From Arenicellales bacterium (lineage in GTDB: Bacteria; Pseudomonadota; Gammaproteobacteria; Arenicellales; JAHEKD01), in contig JANQSD010000011.1 of the NCBI GenBank assembly GCA_028284225.1, positions 248,001 to 312,000 on the forward strand: 64,000 bases of DNA. The letters run 5' to 3'. The position numbers and the translations under genes are program-made. This document shows positions 11,285 to 19,803 of this stretch, piece by piece. The notes beneath the pieces were generated by a model. That model worked only from the letters and a program-made list of their open reading frames with translations, was not told the DNA's origin and did no database searches. Positions within the stretch are counted from its first letter, which is position 1, and each line of letters opens with the position of its first letter.

Positions 11285-11953
11285 TTGACAGTCAAATTTC
11301 GTATTTTATCTAGACTGATTAGCCTGATCATTCTAGCCTTACTCATATATTTATCAGTGAAGCTATTGGTCGAGATCAATCGACTTCAAGACTCTCTCGA
11401 GCAGATGAATTATTCGTCACAGCAAGCAAGTGTGGGTTCAAATAATGCGCAGCTTGAGAATTTGAAAATCGATAGCAAGGATTTTCAATTCTTATCGTGG
11501 GACTCAGAGATCAGTTATACGCTTGCATCGGCCAATTTATATTCAATCAGACATACTGATAATAAAGGTTTACAGCAAGCCCTTTTATCCGAGGCTCAAA
11601 ATCTGCTGAACAAGGCTCAACACTTTTCTCCTTTAAATATCAATTCGGCTATTTCGAATTTATCGATATTGATCGATCAAGGTGCACCTTTGAATTATTT
11701 GTTACCAAAAATAGATAAGCTGATTGATTTAGTACCGAAAGATCAAGACTTAAAGGCAGATATAGCAAGGTTATGTTTTAAGTTAAGTGTCATCAATAAT
11801 GATGCAATGAGTCAGGCTGAGATTATAGATAGATTAAATAAACTGTTTATTTTCTCAATGGATTATCGCGGTATGACACAGGTGAATCGTTATGCAAGAC
11901 TGTTTAATCAAAACGAGTTGCTTGCAAGGGTGAAAACCAATGTCCGCAATTGA
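11285..11953 (+). CDS. Single-pass membrane protein of unknown family in the polysaccharide locus
   Basis: Not recognised. The 222 aa product has one N-terminal membrane segment (LISLIILALLIYLSVKLLV, residues about 11-29), a short coiled-coil-like stretch (INRLQDSLEQMN) and then an all-helical, Leu/Asn-rich region that could be TPR-like and should face the periplasm. TTG 11285 is the only start that keeps the membrane segment; the next Met is at residue 41. The gene begins 21 bp after wzc and its end overlaps the next gene by 14 bp, so it is clearly part of the operon. A role in organising polymerase and co-polymerase is possible but unsupported by any motif. Confidence 0.75.
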   Translation: MTVKFRILSRLISLIILALLIYLSVKLLVEINRLQDSLEQMNYSSQQASVGSNNAQLENLKIDSKDFQFLSWDSEISYTLASANLYSIRHTDNKGLQQALLSEAQNLLNKAQHFSPLNINSAISNLSILIDQGAPLNYLLPKIDKLIDLVPKDQDLKADIARLCFKLSVINNDAMSQAEIIDRLNKLFIFSMDYRGMTQVNRYARLFNQNELLARVKTNVRN

Positions 11954-13313
11954 TTTAAAACGTCACGCGGCCTTGGACTATTTTTTGCTTTTGTTATTGT
12001 GCTTTTGCTTAATAGTATCACTGCTTCCATTTCATCTCATCTACAAAGAAAATATTTCTTTAATCTTTGCATTAATCACTGTCAGCTTATTCATCTTTTA
12101 TGCCGGGCGATCTTGGCAGTCAGAGAACATAGATCGTAGTTTCTTGATTAGTCGATTGTTGTTTGCATATTTGATTTATATATTGATTCAAATTATCCCT
12201 TTACCAACAGAATTAATGAGTCGAATTTCTGTTCCACGTTCGTTAATTTGGCAAGCAGGTGCATACGGACTCAAGGATTATGCAACATTAAGCCTGGATA
12301 TCAGTGCGACGGTCTGGTCTGTGATTCTGTTAGCTTGTTATTTCTCTATCTTTTTATTGACCACTAATTTGGTTATTACACAAAGGAGATTATTGATAGT
12401 TGTCTTTGTAATATTTTCACTCGGCATTTATCAAATTGCTTTTGATTTGATATCAAAGTCACTGGGGTATCAATATATTAGTTCCTCAGAGACAGACGGG
12501 CACTCATACCGTTTAACCGGTACTTTTATCAATAGCAACAATCTTTCGGCACTGATTAATATATCATTCGCATCTGGGTTAGCCTTACTAATGATATTGT
12601 TTGACCGCTTTAAGTCAGGCAAGAAAATTATTAGCCTGGGGCTCATCATACTTGTGATTGCCGGACAGATTATTCTCTTATACGGAAGCATACAATCAGG
12701 GTCTGCCGGTGGACTTTTGTCATTGTTTCTGGCTGTAGCAGTGATCCTCACTTTGTTATTGTGTAGACGCCTGGAATTGAAAGGTTTGATGCTCATCTTT
12801 GGGTTTTTTGTATGCACTATCAGTTTGTTAGTGTTTTATGGAAGTCGTGAACTCAATATTGAACAATTAACTCAAAGACTTACACTTAGTGGTAGACCTG
12901 ACCTGTGGATGGCTGTGATTAACATGTGGAAAGATTTCCCGGTCTTTGGTGTCGGCGCCGGAGCATTTGAATGGACATTCCCGGGTTATAAGACTGATGA
13001 GTTGTCACCACTAAGAATTGTTAATGCACATAGCACTTATTTGAATTTACTTGTTGAAACTGGTTTGGTCGGAATATGTTTTATGATAATGATTGTATAC
13101 ATATACATAAAAAATATTATGATGCTGGTCAAAGCCAATCCAAATCTGGTTTATCTGGTAGGATGTTTGATGACAGGCTGGGTTGCATTTATGACACATG
13201 AAGCAGTGGAAAACAATTTTTTGCTGCCATCGGTAGCGATGCCGTTTTTTTGTCTGATGGCGTTAGTGCTTTGTGTAGGGAAAATAGACTTTAATTTAGG
13301 TAAGGCAAATTGA
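11940..13313 (+). CDS. O-antigen ligase/polymerase family membrane protein (Wzy_C), first copy
   Basis: A 457 aa polytopic inner-membrane protein with about ten to twelve hydrophobic segments. The Wzy_C signature is seen as [18 protein letters not shown] (near residue 190) and, in the large periplasmic loop, [27 protein letters not shown] followed by [14 protein letters not shown] (key residues: Arg of GRPDLW and His of AHSTYLN). Such proteins either polymerise undecaprenyl-linked repeat units (Wzy) or ligate glycan to an acceptor (WaaL); sequence alone does not decide. It overlaps the upstream gene by 14 bp and the downstream gene by 4 bp, so translation is coupled. A second protein of this fold is encoded at 17137. 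Confidence 0.9.
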   Translation: MSAIDLKRHAALDYFLLLLLCFCLIVSLLPFHLIYKENISLIFALITVSLFIFYAGRSWQSENIDRSFLISRLLFAYLIYILIQIIPLPTELMSRISVPRSLIWQAGAYGLKDYATLSLDISATVWSVILLACYFSIFLLTTNLVITQRRLLIVVFVIFSLGIYQIAFDLISKSLGYQYISSSETDGHSYRLTGTFINSNNLSALINISFASGLALLMILFDRFKSGKKIISLGLIILVIAGQIILLYGSIQSGSAGGLLSLFLAVAVILTLLLCRRLELKGLMLIFGFFVCTISLLVFYGSRELNIEQLTQRLTLSGRPDLWMAVINMWKDFPVFGVGAGAFEWTFPGYKTDELSPLRIVNAHSTYLNLLVETGLVGICFMIMIVYIYIKNIMMLVKANPNLVYLVGCLMTGWVAFMTHEAVENNFLLPSVAMPFFCLMALVLCVGKIDFNLGKAN

Positions 13314-14251
13314 AAAGAATATTAGTTACCGGCGGAGCGGGTTTTCTGGGCTCTCATCTGTGTGAAAAATTGCTGCAAAATGGTAATGAAGTCATTGCTG
13401 TAGATAATTTTTATACGGGCTCAAAAGCCAATATTGCTCATTTAATGGGTGAGTTCAGATTCGAGCTAATACGCCATGATGTTACTTTTCCGCTTTATCT
13501 CGAGGTTGATGAAATTTACAATCTGGCTTGCCCCGCTTCACCTGTGCATTACCAAAATGACCCTGTCCAAACTACAAAGACCAGTGTCCATGGTGCTATT
13601 AATTTATTAGGGTTAGCGAAACGATTAAACATCAGAATTCTTCAGGCTTCAACGTCTGAAGTCTACGGTGATCCTGATATACACCCGCAAACCGAGGATT
13701 ATTGGGGTAATGTTAACCCGATTGGTGTGCGTTCTTGTTACGATGAAGGAAAAAGATGTGCTGAGACATTGTTCTTTGACTATCACCGCCAACATAATCT
13801 ACCAATCAAAGTGGCCAGAATTTTTAACACCTATGGTCCCAGGATGCATCCCAATGATGGGCGAGTAGTGTCCAATTTTATTGTTCAAGCTTTATCAGGA
13901 AAGGGTATAACGGTTTATGGCGATGGTTCACAGACTCGGTCCTTTTGTTATGTTGACGACATGATTGATGGCTTGATCGGTCTTATGAATAGTGAAACGT
14001 CTGTTACTGGACCTGTTAATATCGGTAACCCGGTTGAATTTACTATTTCGACATTGGCTGAAAAAGTGATTGAATTGACGGCGTCTAAATCAAAGGTTAT
14101 TTTTAAACCTTTACCGTTTGATGATCCAAAACAGCGTCAGCCAAATATTCAATTGGCAGGTGATTTATTAGATTGGAAGCCTGCGATTGAACTTGAGCAA
14201 GGACTAGTAAAAACCATCGAGTATTTTAAGCAAATCTTACCCAAAGAATAG
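13310..14251 (+). CDS. UDP-glucuronate decarboxylase (UDP-xylose synthase)
   Basis: Extended short-chain dehydrogenase that converts UDP-glucuronate to UDP-xylose with bound NAD. The 313 aa protein has the nucleotide motif GGAGFLGSH (residues 8-16), the UXS hallmark [18 protein letters not shown], the catalytic YxxxK as SCYDEGKR (Tyr144, Lys148) and a conserved [21 protein letters not shown] (key part [12 protein letters not shown]). These separate it from UDP-glucose epimerases. It starts at TTG 13310 in a TTGA overlap with the previous stop, behind a good ribosome site (TAAGG). No UDP-glucose dehydrogenase is in the window, so UDP-glucuronate must come from elsewhere. Predicts xylose or a derived pentose in the polymer. 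Confidence 0.95.
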   Translation: MKRILVTGGAGFLGSHLCEKLLQNGNEVIAVDNFYTGSKANIAHLMGEFRFELIRHDVTFPLYLEVDEIYNLACPASPVHYQNDPVQTTKTSVHGAINLLGLAKRLNIRILQASTSEVYGDPDIHPQTEDYWGNVNPIGVRSCYDEGKRCAETLFFDYHRQHNLPIKVARIFNTYGPRMHPNDGRVVSNFIVQALSGKGITVYGDGSQTRSFCYVDDMIDGLIGLMNSETSVTGPVNIGNPVEFTISTLAEKVIELTASKSKVIFKPLPFDDPKQRQPNIQLAGDLLDWKPAIELEQGLVKTIEYFKQILPKE

Positions 14252-14286
14252 GCCCAAACTCCTGTGAGTACGTTAGGATAATTGAT

Positions 14287-16107
14287 GTGTGTGGTATCGC
14301 CGGAATTTATAATTTTGAGCAAACCCAGGCCGTCGACGCTGATTTGTTAGTGCAAATTAACCAAAGCATGAATCGACGTGGCCCGGATTATTCAGGTTTT
14401 TGGTATTCAGATAATCATCAAATTGGCTTGGCCCATAATAGACTTTCGTTTGTTGATCTTCACCCAAGATCAAATCAGCCGATGCAATATTTAAATGGTC
14501 GCTATGTCATTACTTACAATGGAGAAATTTATAATTATAAAGAACTCAGGCAAAAACTAATTAACAAAGGTTATGAGTTTCAAACAACTTCTGATACTGA
14601 AGTTATCACGGCCATGTACAGTTGTTATGGTTCGGCTATGCTGACGATGTTGCGAGGAATGTTTGCATTTGTAATTTGGGATAATGACGAGCACAAGCTG
14701 TTTGCTGCAAGAGACTTTTTCGGGATTAAGCCTTTTTATTATTACCATGATAAAAATAGATTCGTATTTGCCTCACAGGTTAAAGCTATTTCGCAGCGCC
14801 GGGGATTTAAGCTGACCGCTTGTGCAGCCGGGTGGTGCGGTTTTATCCGTCATGGAAGTGTCCCGCAACCCTACACCATCTTCAATGAGATTAGAGCATT
14901 GCCATCTGGGCATTATTTAGAAATAAGTCAGGGATCGGGATTAAAACTCAAGCCTTATTTCTCCATTTACGATGAATTCGCTAGCATTGAAAATTCATCC
15001 GGGTTAGGCGTCGACTTTGCAGAAATTGACCAGGCACTATCTGCTAGTGTCGAGCATCATTTAGTGGCAGATGTCCCGGTTGGCCTGTTTTTATCGTCCG
15101 GTATCGATTCAACCGTGCTCGCAAGTTATCTGGCAGAACAACAAGACAAACCCGTCGCATTTACTCTGGATTTCAGTGAATTTGATCCAGGGCGTAATGA
15201 ATCACGACTTGCCAGTCAGACAGCTGCTGCCTATCAGCTCGATCACAAGGTGATTGAAATTGAATTAGATGATGCTGCACTGATACTGGATAAATTCTTT
15301 GCCTCTATGGATCAGCCCAGTATAGACGGTTTGAATGTTTGGCTGATTAGTCAGGCTGTTGCCGCAGCAGGTTACCGGGCTGTTCTCTCAGGGCTGGGTG
15401 CAGATGAGGTTTTAGCCGGTTATCCCTCCTTTTCCGATGTGCCGAAATACTCAAAACTATTGCAAATAGTAAATAAAATTTCCAAAACCGGAATACCACT
15501 AGAACAAATTACTGAACTCAATTTATTAAAGAAATTAACGCATCCGAAATTAAGGGGATTTACTTATTTCTCACAAGCACCTTTTTTATCCGCATACTAC
15601 TTAAAGCGCAATTTATTTCTGGAGCATGAGTTTGGCTTGTTTTTTGATTCTGAATTTTTGCAGGCTGGGCAACAGAAATTGAACGAAGACGATGCTGAAT
15701 TAGCGGGTAATCTAGCCCAGATTGAAAACTCATACCTAAAAGTTTCTGCGTTGGAAATTGACAATTATATGAAAAACCAGTTATTAAATGATGCAGACTG
15801 GGCCTCAATGTATCATTCACTGGAACTGCGAGTTCCTTTTGTCGATTGGCCGTTAATCAAGGCGTGTGCGACGCAGCTGGTAAAACTAACAAAGCCAACT
15901 AAACGAAATGTCATAGCGAAAACTTTAAATGGACGCTTGCCGGAACAAATTCTTCACAGAGAAAAAACCGGCTTTGAAACACCGGCAGAAAAATGGCTTA
16001 ACGATATTCCCGCATTGCAAGGATGGAAATCGAAACCGGAATTTACTCAGCCAAATTATCCGTGGGCCAGGCGTTGGGCCTATGAAGTGAAGCAAAGATT
16101 TGCTTAA
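14287..16107 (+). CDS. Asparagine synthase-like glutamine amidotransferase (AsnB family)
   Basis: A 606 aa two-domain enzyme. The start is GTG 14287, which makes Cys2 (MCGIAGIYNF) the N-terminal nucleophile of the class II glutaminase domain (about residues 1-210), with RGPD and NGEIYNYKELR motifs. The synthetase domain has the PP-loop at residues 269-275 (LSSGIDS; SGGxDS is commoner) and a late SLELRVPFVDW motif. Family members either make asparagine or amidate sugar carboxylates in capsule and O-antigen loci. Its place between a uronate-processing enzyme and glycosyltransferases favours amidation of a uronic acid or similar glycan substrate, but this is context only. The start lies 35 bp after the decarboxylase. 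Confidence 0.92.
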   Translation: MCGIAGIYNFEQTQAVDADLLVQINQSMNRRGPDYSGFWYSDNHQIGLAHNRLSFVDLHPRSNQPMQYLNGRYVITYNGEIYNYKELRQKLINKGYEFQTTSDTEVITAMYSCYGSAMLTMLRGMFAFVIWDNDEHKLFAARDFFGIKPFYYYHDKNRFVFASQVKAISQRRGFKLTACAAGWCGFIRHGSVPQPYTIFNEIRALPSGHYLEISQGSGLKLKPYFSIYDEFASIENSSGLGVDFAEIDQALSASVEHHLVADVPVGLFLSSGIDSTVLASYLAEQQDKPVAFTLDFSEFDPGRNESRLASQTAAAYQLDHKVIEIELDDAALILDKFFASMDQPSIDGLNVWLISQAVAAAGYRAVLSGLGADEVLAGYPSFSDVPKYSKLLQIVNKISKTGIPLEQITELNLLKKLTHPKLRGFTYFSQAPFLSAYYLKRNLFLEHEFGLFFDSEFLQAGQQKLNEDDAELAGNLAQIENSYLKVSALEIDNYMKNQLLNDADWASMYHSLELRVPFVDWPLIKACATQLVKLTKPTKRNVIAKTLNGRLPEQILHREKTGFETPAEKWLNDIPALQGWKSKPEFTQPNYPWARRWAYEVKQRFA

Positions 16108-16117
16108 CCATCCTGCT

Positions 16118-17140
16118 ATGTTTGTAATCAATAAAGCGCGTTACTTATTATCTGTATTGCTCACGGAGTTGCCCGATTATTTGTATAAATTGAAACAACC
16201 TACTAATGATTGGTTATATATTACCAATAGAAAGCAAAAGCATATACCTGCTCCGCTTGGTTCGGGTGTGTGTTTTTTGAGCGATTATACCTCGCAATTA
16301 AGAGCTCCAAACTTAGTACCGGCTCTGTCGAATCGGCTTTTCAAAAAAGCAATTGAGAATTTTGAGTTTGGACTTAGCTCAAATCGTTTAAGGTGTGAAA
16401 AACCAAAAGTTAGCTTCATTATAGGCCATAAGGGTGAAGACAAAATTGCACATCTGCTTTTAGTTATTCAATCAATAGCCGCACAGTCCTTTGATTTGAT
16501 AGAGTGTATAGTGGTTGAGCAATCAAAATATGTACAGGCCCGTGAGCAACTGCCTGAATGGGTTGATTATTATCACCTGGAAACACAAGAGTCTGATTTA
16601 TATAATCGTTCGTTATCCTTTAACTATGGTGCGCAAAGGGCTAAAGGTGAGTACCTGATATTGCATGATAATGATCTATTAATACCCGTTTGTTACACGC
16701 GATCTCATGTTAAACTGTTTGAAGCTGGGTTTGATGTGGCTAATTTAAAGCGTTTTATTTTCGGATTAAGTGAAAAAGATACAGAAAATACATTTTCCAC
16801 TAATGAAATTAATGCGCATTGTACTCCTGACTATGTATTGCAGAACGCCAAAGGCGGGGGAAGTTTAGCGATTGCAAAATCAGCTTATGAAGCAATTGGG
16901 GGCTTTGATGAACGCTTTTGCGGCTGGGGCGGTGAAGATAACGAATTTTGGCAGCGAGCTCAGGTACTTAAGATTTACCCGTTTGCTGATTTACCCTTGA
17001 TTCACTTATGGCATGCTCCGCAGCAAGACAAGCGCAAGGGTCAGCGCGGGGGAGGTCAATATACCGAGGCCTTATTAGATGAGCTATCACAAATTCCGAT
17101 TTATAATAGGATTAAATCGTTAACTACAGCTAAACCGTGA
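16118..17140 (+). CDS. Glycosyltransferase, GT2-like with a GT7-type acceptor motif
   Basis: Predicted cytoplasmic glycosyltransferase. The GT-A fold is seen from KVSFIIGHKGEDKIAHLLLVIQSI (key part VSFIIGHKG, near residue 97), with a metal-binding LILHDNDLLIP motif (the DxD equivalent is DND) about 85 residues later. The C-terminal part has GGGSLAIAKSAYEAIGGFDE and FCGWGGEDNEFWQRA near residue 265-277, the motif shared by beta-4-galactosyltransferases and chondroitin-polymerase-type enzymes. About 90 N-terminal residues before the catalytic core match nothing I know. I chose ATG 16118; TTG 16100 is an alternative that overlaps asnB by 8 bp, and neither has a good ribosome site. Donor sugar cannot be told. 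Confidence 0.85.
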   Translation: MFVINKARYLLSVLLTELPDYLYKLKQPTNDWLYITNRKQKHIPAPLGSGVCFLSDYTSQLRAPNLVPALSNRLFKKAIENFEFGLSSNRLRCEKPKVSFIIGHKGEDKIAHLLLVIQSIAAQSFDLIECIVVEQSKYVQAREQLPEWVDYYHLETQESDLYNRSLSFNYGAQRAKGEYLILHDNDLLIPVCYTRSHVKLFEAGFDVANLKRFIFGLSEKDTENTFSTNEINAHCTPDYVLQNAKGGGSLAIAKSAYEAIGGFDERFCGWGGEDNEFWQRAQVLKIYPFADLPLIHLWHAPQQDKRKGQRGGGQYTEALLDELSQIPIYNRIKSLTTAKP

Positions 17141-18510
17141 TTCTTACATTTTTCATTCTGATTTGTGTCTGCCTGGCGGTGCTGTTAACCAATTGGCGCT
17201 GGGGTATATATTTAATCATTTTAGCCGGGTTTATTCAGGACCCGGTGAGAAAAGTGATAGAAGGTCAGCCTGTCGCTTATTCAACAGTGGTGATATTCGT
17301 CTTTGCATTAAGCTTACTATTAGCTTTCATGGCCAACAATTCCTGGCGGGTTCGTCATCTTACATTGGATAATCCGCATTTAGAGTTTTCGATGGGCCTG
17401 TACATCTTATTTGTTATATTTTCTTCATCGTACAGTTTTGTTAGTTATGGCAATCCTACTATCGCAATCATTGGAATTTCAATTTATCTGGGACCTATTG
17501 TAGCGGCAGTTTATGCGAGCCTGGTTTTCGATAATTACAAAGCGATTGCCAGTTTTATTACCTTTTATTTAATTGGTATCGGCATATTGAATCTGACGAT
17601 ATGGCTGTCAGTATTTGGAGTAGAGTATAAAATCCTGGAGGAAATTGGTGGTGGTATCGATATTTATGAGCATTCGATTCGGGGTTATCTGGATGTTCAT
17701 TCCGGAATCGCACGCACCAGTGAAATAGCCGCCTGGCATTTGGCGACCGGCGCGTGTTTTAGCTTGATTTTGGCTGTCCATGTAAACGGTGGATTAAAGA
17801 AAATAATTCTTTATCTGTTAACCATTGCCTGTCTGTTTTCAGGAATTTTTACCGGGCGGCGTAAAATGTATGCTTTGTTTGCAATTTTTTGTTTGACATT
17901 ACTGTTGCTGGCTTTGTACGAATCTAAGGCCAAGCATAAGAATTTTGTGTTTTTAGCCACCATAATCATATGCATTATTACGATTTCATTATACGCGGTT
18001 TTCCAAAAACAAATCTTGATGTTGTCATTTGCCAGTGATTATTTATCAAGAGCGTTCACGTTATTTGGCGATACCACCGATAGGTTATCGACGACTGCCG
18101 GTTCATTTACTTACACACTACAAAACATAGAATTCATAGGTGACGGAATCGGCTCAACCGGTCAGGGAGTGGCTGATTTTTCGGCGCGCCAATCCAGTTG
18201 GAATGCCGAAACCGGTCTTGGGCGTTTGGGTAATGAGTTGGGTGTATTAGGATTAATTATCATTGTGGTTATGTTGGTGATGTTGTTTTCCCATATCGTA
18301 GTGACTGATCGGATTATAAAACGTCAAGATTTTCAATTGAGTTTTTTCCAAAGATCATTGATGGCGTTTCTATTCGCCAATGCCATCAATTATTTTAATG
18401 CCGCCCAGGCCTATAATGATTTGTTCATATTATTGATTTTGGGTTTGACGCTTGGGTGTGTGCTTTCTACACCTAAAATTTTTTACAAAGCTGCAACTCG
18501 ATTGGCTTAG
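17137..18510 (+). CDS. Polytopic membrane protein, O-antigen ligase/polymerase-like, second copy
   Basis: A 457 aa inner-membrane protein with about eleven hydrophobic segments and a large loop near residues 180-215 (SGIARTSEIAAWHLATGACF) and another near 300-365 (TDRLSTTAGSFTYTLQNIEFIGDGIG by its key part DRLSTT...GDGIGSTGQG). The overall plan, including a late loop with Arg/Asp and Gly-rich motif before the last helices, resembles Wzy-type polymerases and O-antigen ligase-like proteins, but the Wzy_C signature is less clear than in the protein at 11940. GTG 17137 overlaps the previous stop by 4 bp (GTGA). Having two such proteins suggests one polymerase and one ligase, or two polymers. A Wzx flippase is an alternative I consider unlikely. 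Confidence 0.75.
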   Translation: MILTFFILICVCLAVLLTNWRWGIYLIILAGFIQDPVRKVIEGQPVAYSTVVIFVFALSLLLAFMANNSWRVRHLTLDNPHLEFSMGLYILFVIFSSSYSFVSYGNPTIAIIGISIYLGPIVAAVYASLVFDNYKAIASFITFYLIGIGILNLTIWLSVFGVEYKILEEIGGGIDIYEHSIRGYLDVHSGIARTSEIAAWHLATGACFSLILAVHVNGGLKKIILYLLTIACLFSGIFTGRRKMYALFAIFCLTLLLLALYESKAKHKNFVFLATIIICIITISLYAVFQKQILMLSFASDYLSRAFTLFGDTTDRLSTTAGSFTYTLQNIEFIGDGIGSTGQGVADFSARQSSWNAETGLGRLGNELGVLGLIIIVVMLVMLFSHIVVTDRIIKRQDFQLSFFQRSLMAFLFANAINYFNAAQAYNDLFILLILGLTLGCVLSTPKIFYKAATRLA

Positions 18511-18642
18511 CCCGTAACTCACATCAGTAAGAATTATATAAATGTGTACCAATCATCAAGTGAAGTATCGGCCAATCGTTTTGTGCAGCTGGATATATCC
18601 TATATTCTCTAATATTGATGCAAAATTTGAACCAGGGATGGC

Positions 18643-19803
18643 TTGCATTTGAAAGTTTTGCACGTTGTCCCAACTTATTGGCCTGCTGTGCGCTATGGTG
18701 GCCCCATTTACTCTGTTCATGGCCTTTGTGCAGCATTGGTCGCTAACGGTGTTAATGTTAGTGTTTTCACAACCAGTGTAGATGGCAAGACCAATTCTGA
18801 TGTTGATCATGGCAAGGTGTATCTAAAAGATGGGGTTAAAATTTTCTATTTTGAATCTAAATTTTTAAGGCGAATTTATTTTTCCACTGCGCTTAAGCAA
18901 GCGCTTAATGAGCAAATCAACCAGTTTGACATCGTCCATTTGCATTCAATATTTTTGTATCCCACGAATATTGCTGCTCGAATTGCGGCAAAGAATAAGG
19001 TTCCTTACGTGGTTTCACCCAGGGGGATGCTGGAAAAGTCATTAATAAGAAATAAATCGAAATTTGTCAAAATGGCCTGGTTGAAAATGATCGAAAGAAA
19101 AACACTTGAACAAGCTGATTTGATTCACTTAACCTCTGCTCGCGAATTAAAAGAATTAGCTAAATTTAATTATGGATTTCCCAAAACAGTCTTGATTCCT
19201 AATGGCATTGATTCTGACCTGATTTGTGACAATACGGACAGTGTCCATTTTCCTATATTTCAGATATTGTTTATCGGCCGCATAAATTGGAAAAAACAAA
19301 TTAATAAGCTGATCGAATCATTGTTGTATTTGGATTTTCCAGTCAGATTAATAATTGCCGGTAATGATGAGGAACAATACCAGGTATATCTTGAAGAGCA
19401 GATCGATAAACTGAAAATTAGAGAGTCTGATTATATTAAAATTGATTTCGTTGGGGCCAAACACGGTGACCAAAAAAAGGAACTGTTTGAACGTTCCGAT
19501 GTAATGGTGTTACCGTCCTTATCGGAAAATTTTGGTAATACGGTCATTGAGTCGATGGCGGCCGGCTGCCCTGTTATAGTAACACCTGAAGTTGGTGCCA
19601 GTGAGGTCGTTGAACAGTCACAAGCAGGACTCATCACTAACGGAACCCCTCAAGATATTGCAGAAAAATTGTCCTACCTGAAGAAAAATCCCGAGCAAGC
19701 CAATCGAATGGCCATTAACGGAATCGCTGAGGTTAAGCAAAATTATCTGTGGTCGAATATTGCAGATACAATGAACACGGCCTATAGAGGGTTGTTAGCC
19801 TAG
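18643..19803 (+). CDS. Glycosyltransferase family 4, first copy
   Basis: GT-B retaining glycosyltransferase of 386 aa. The N-terminal Rossmann domain starts VLHVVPTYWPAVRYGGPIYSVHGL (key part PTYWPAVRYGG), with HLHSIFLYP and SPRGMLEKSLI. The nucleotide-sugar domain has LFIGRINWKKQI and the family EX7E pattern near SLSENFGNTVIESMAAGCPVI (the two glutamates of SEN and VIE). This arrangement is typical of GT4 enzymes adding hexose to lipid-linked sugars at the membrane. No ATG is available in frame: TTG 18643 or TTG 18649 is the start, and an AGGG at 18634-18637 could serve either. A 132 bp gap separates it from the upstream gene, and the carbamoyltransferase follows with no gap. Confidence 0.93.
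   Translation: MHLKVLHVVPTYWPAVRYGGPIYSVHGLCAALVANGVNVSVFTTSVDGKTNSDVDHGKVYLKDGVKIFYFESKFLRRIYFSTALKQALNEQINQFDIVHLHSIFLYPTNIAARIAAKNKVPYVVSPRGMLEKSLIRNKSKFVKMAWLKMIERKTLEQADLIHLTSARELKELAKFNYGFPKTVLIPNGIDSDLICDNTDSVHFPIFQILFIGRINWKKQINKLIESLLYLDFPVRLIIAGNDEEQYQVYLEEQIDKLKIRESDYIKIDFVGAKHGDQKKELFERSDVMVLPSLSENFGNTVIESMAAGCPVIVTPEVGASEVVEQSQAGLITNGTPQDIAEKLSYLKKNPEQANRMAINGIAEVKQNYLWSNIADTMNTAYRGLLA

Noticed and set aside
12470-12817. A 115-codon frame antisense to the polymerase gene
   Set aside because: It lies wholly inside a well-supported gene in the opposite direction, has no ribosome site and resembles nothing known.
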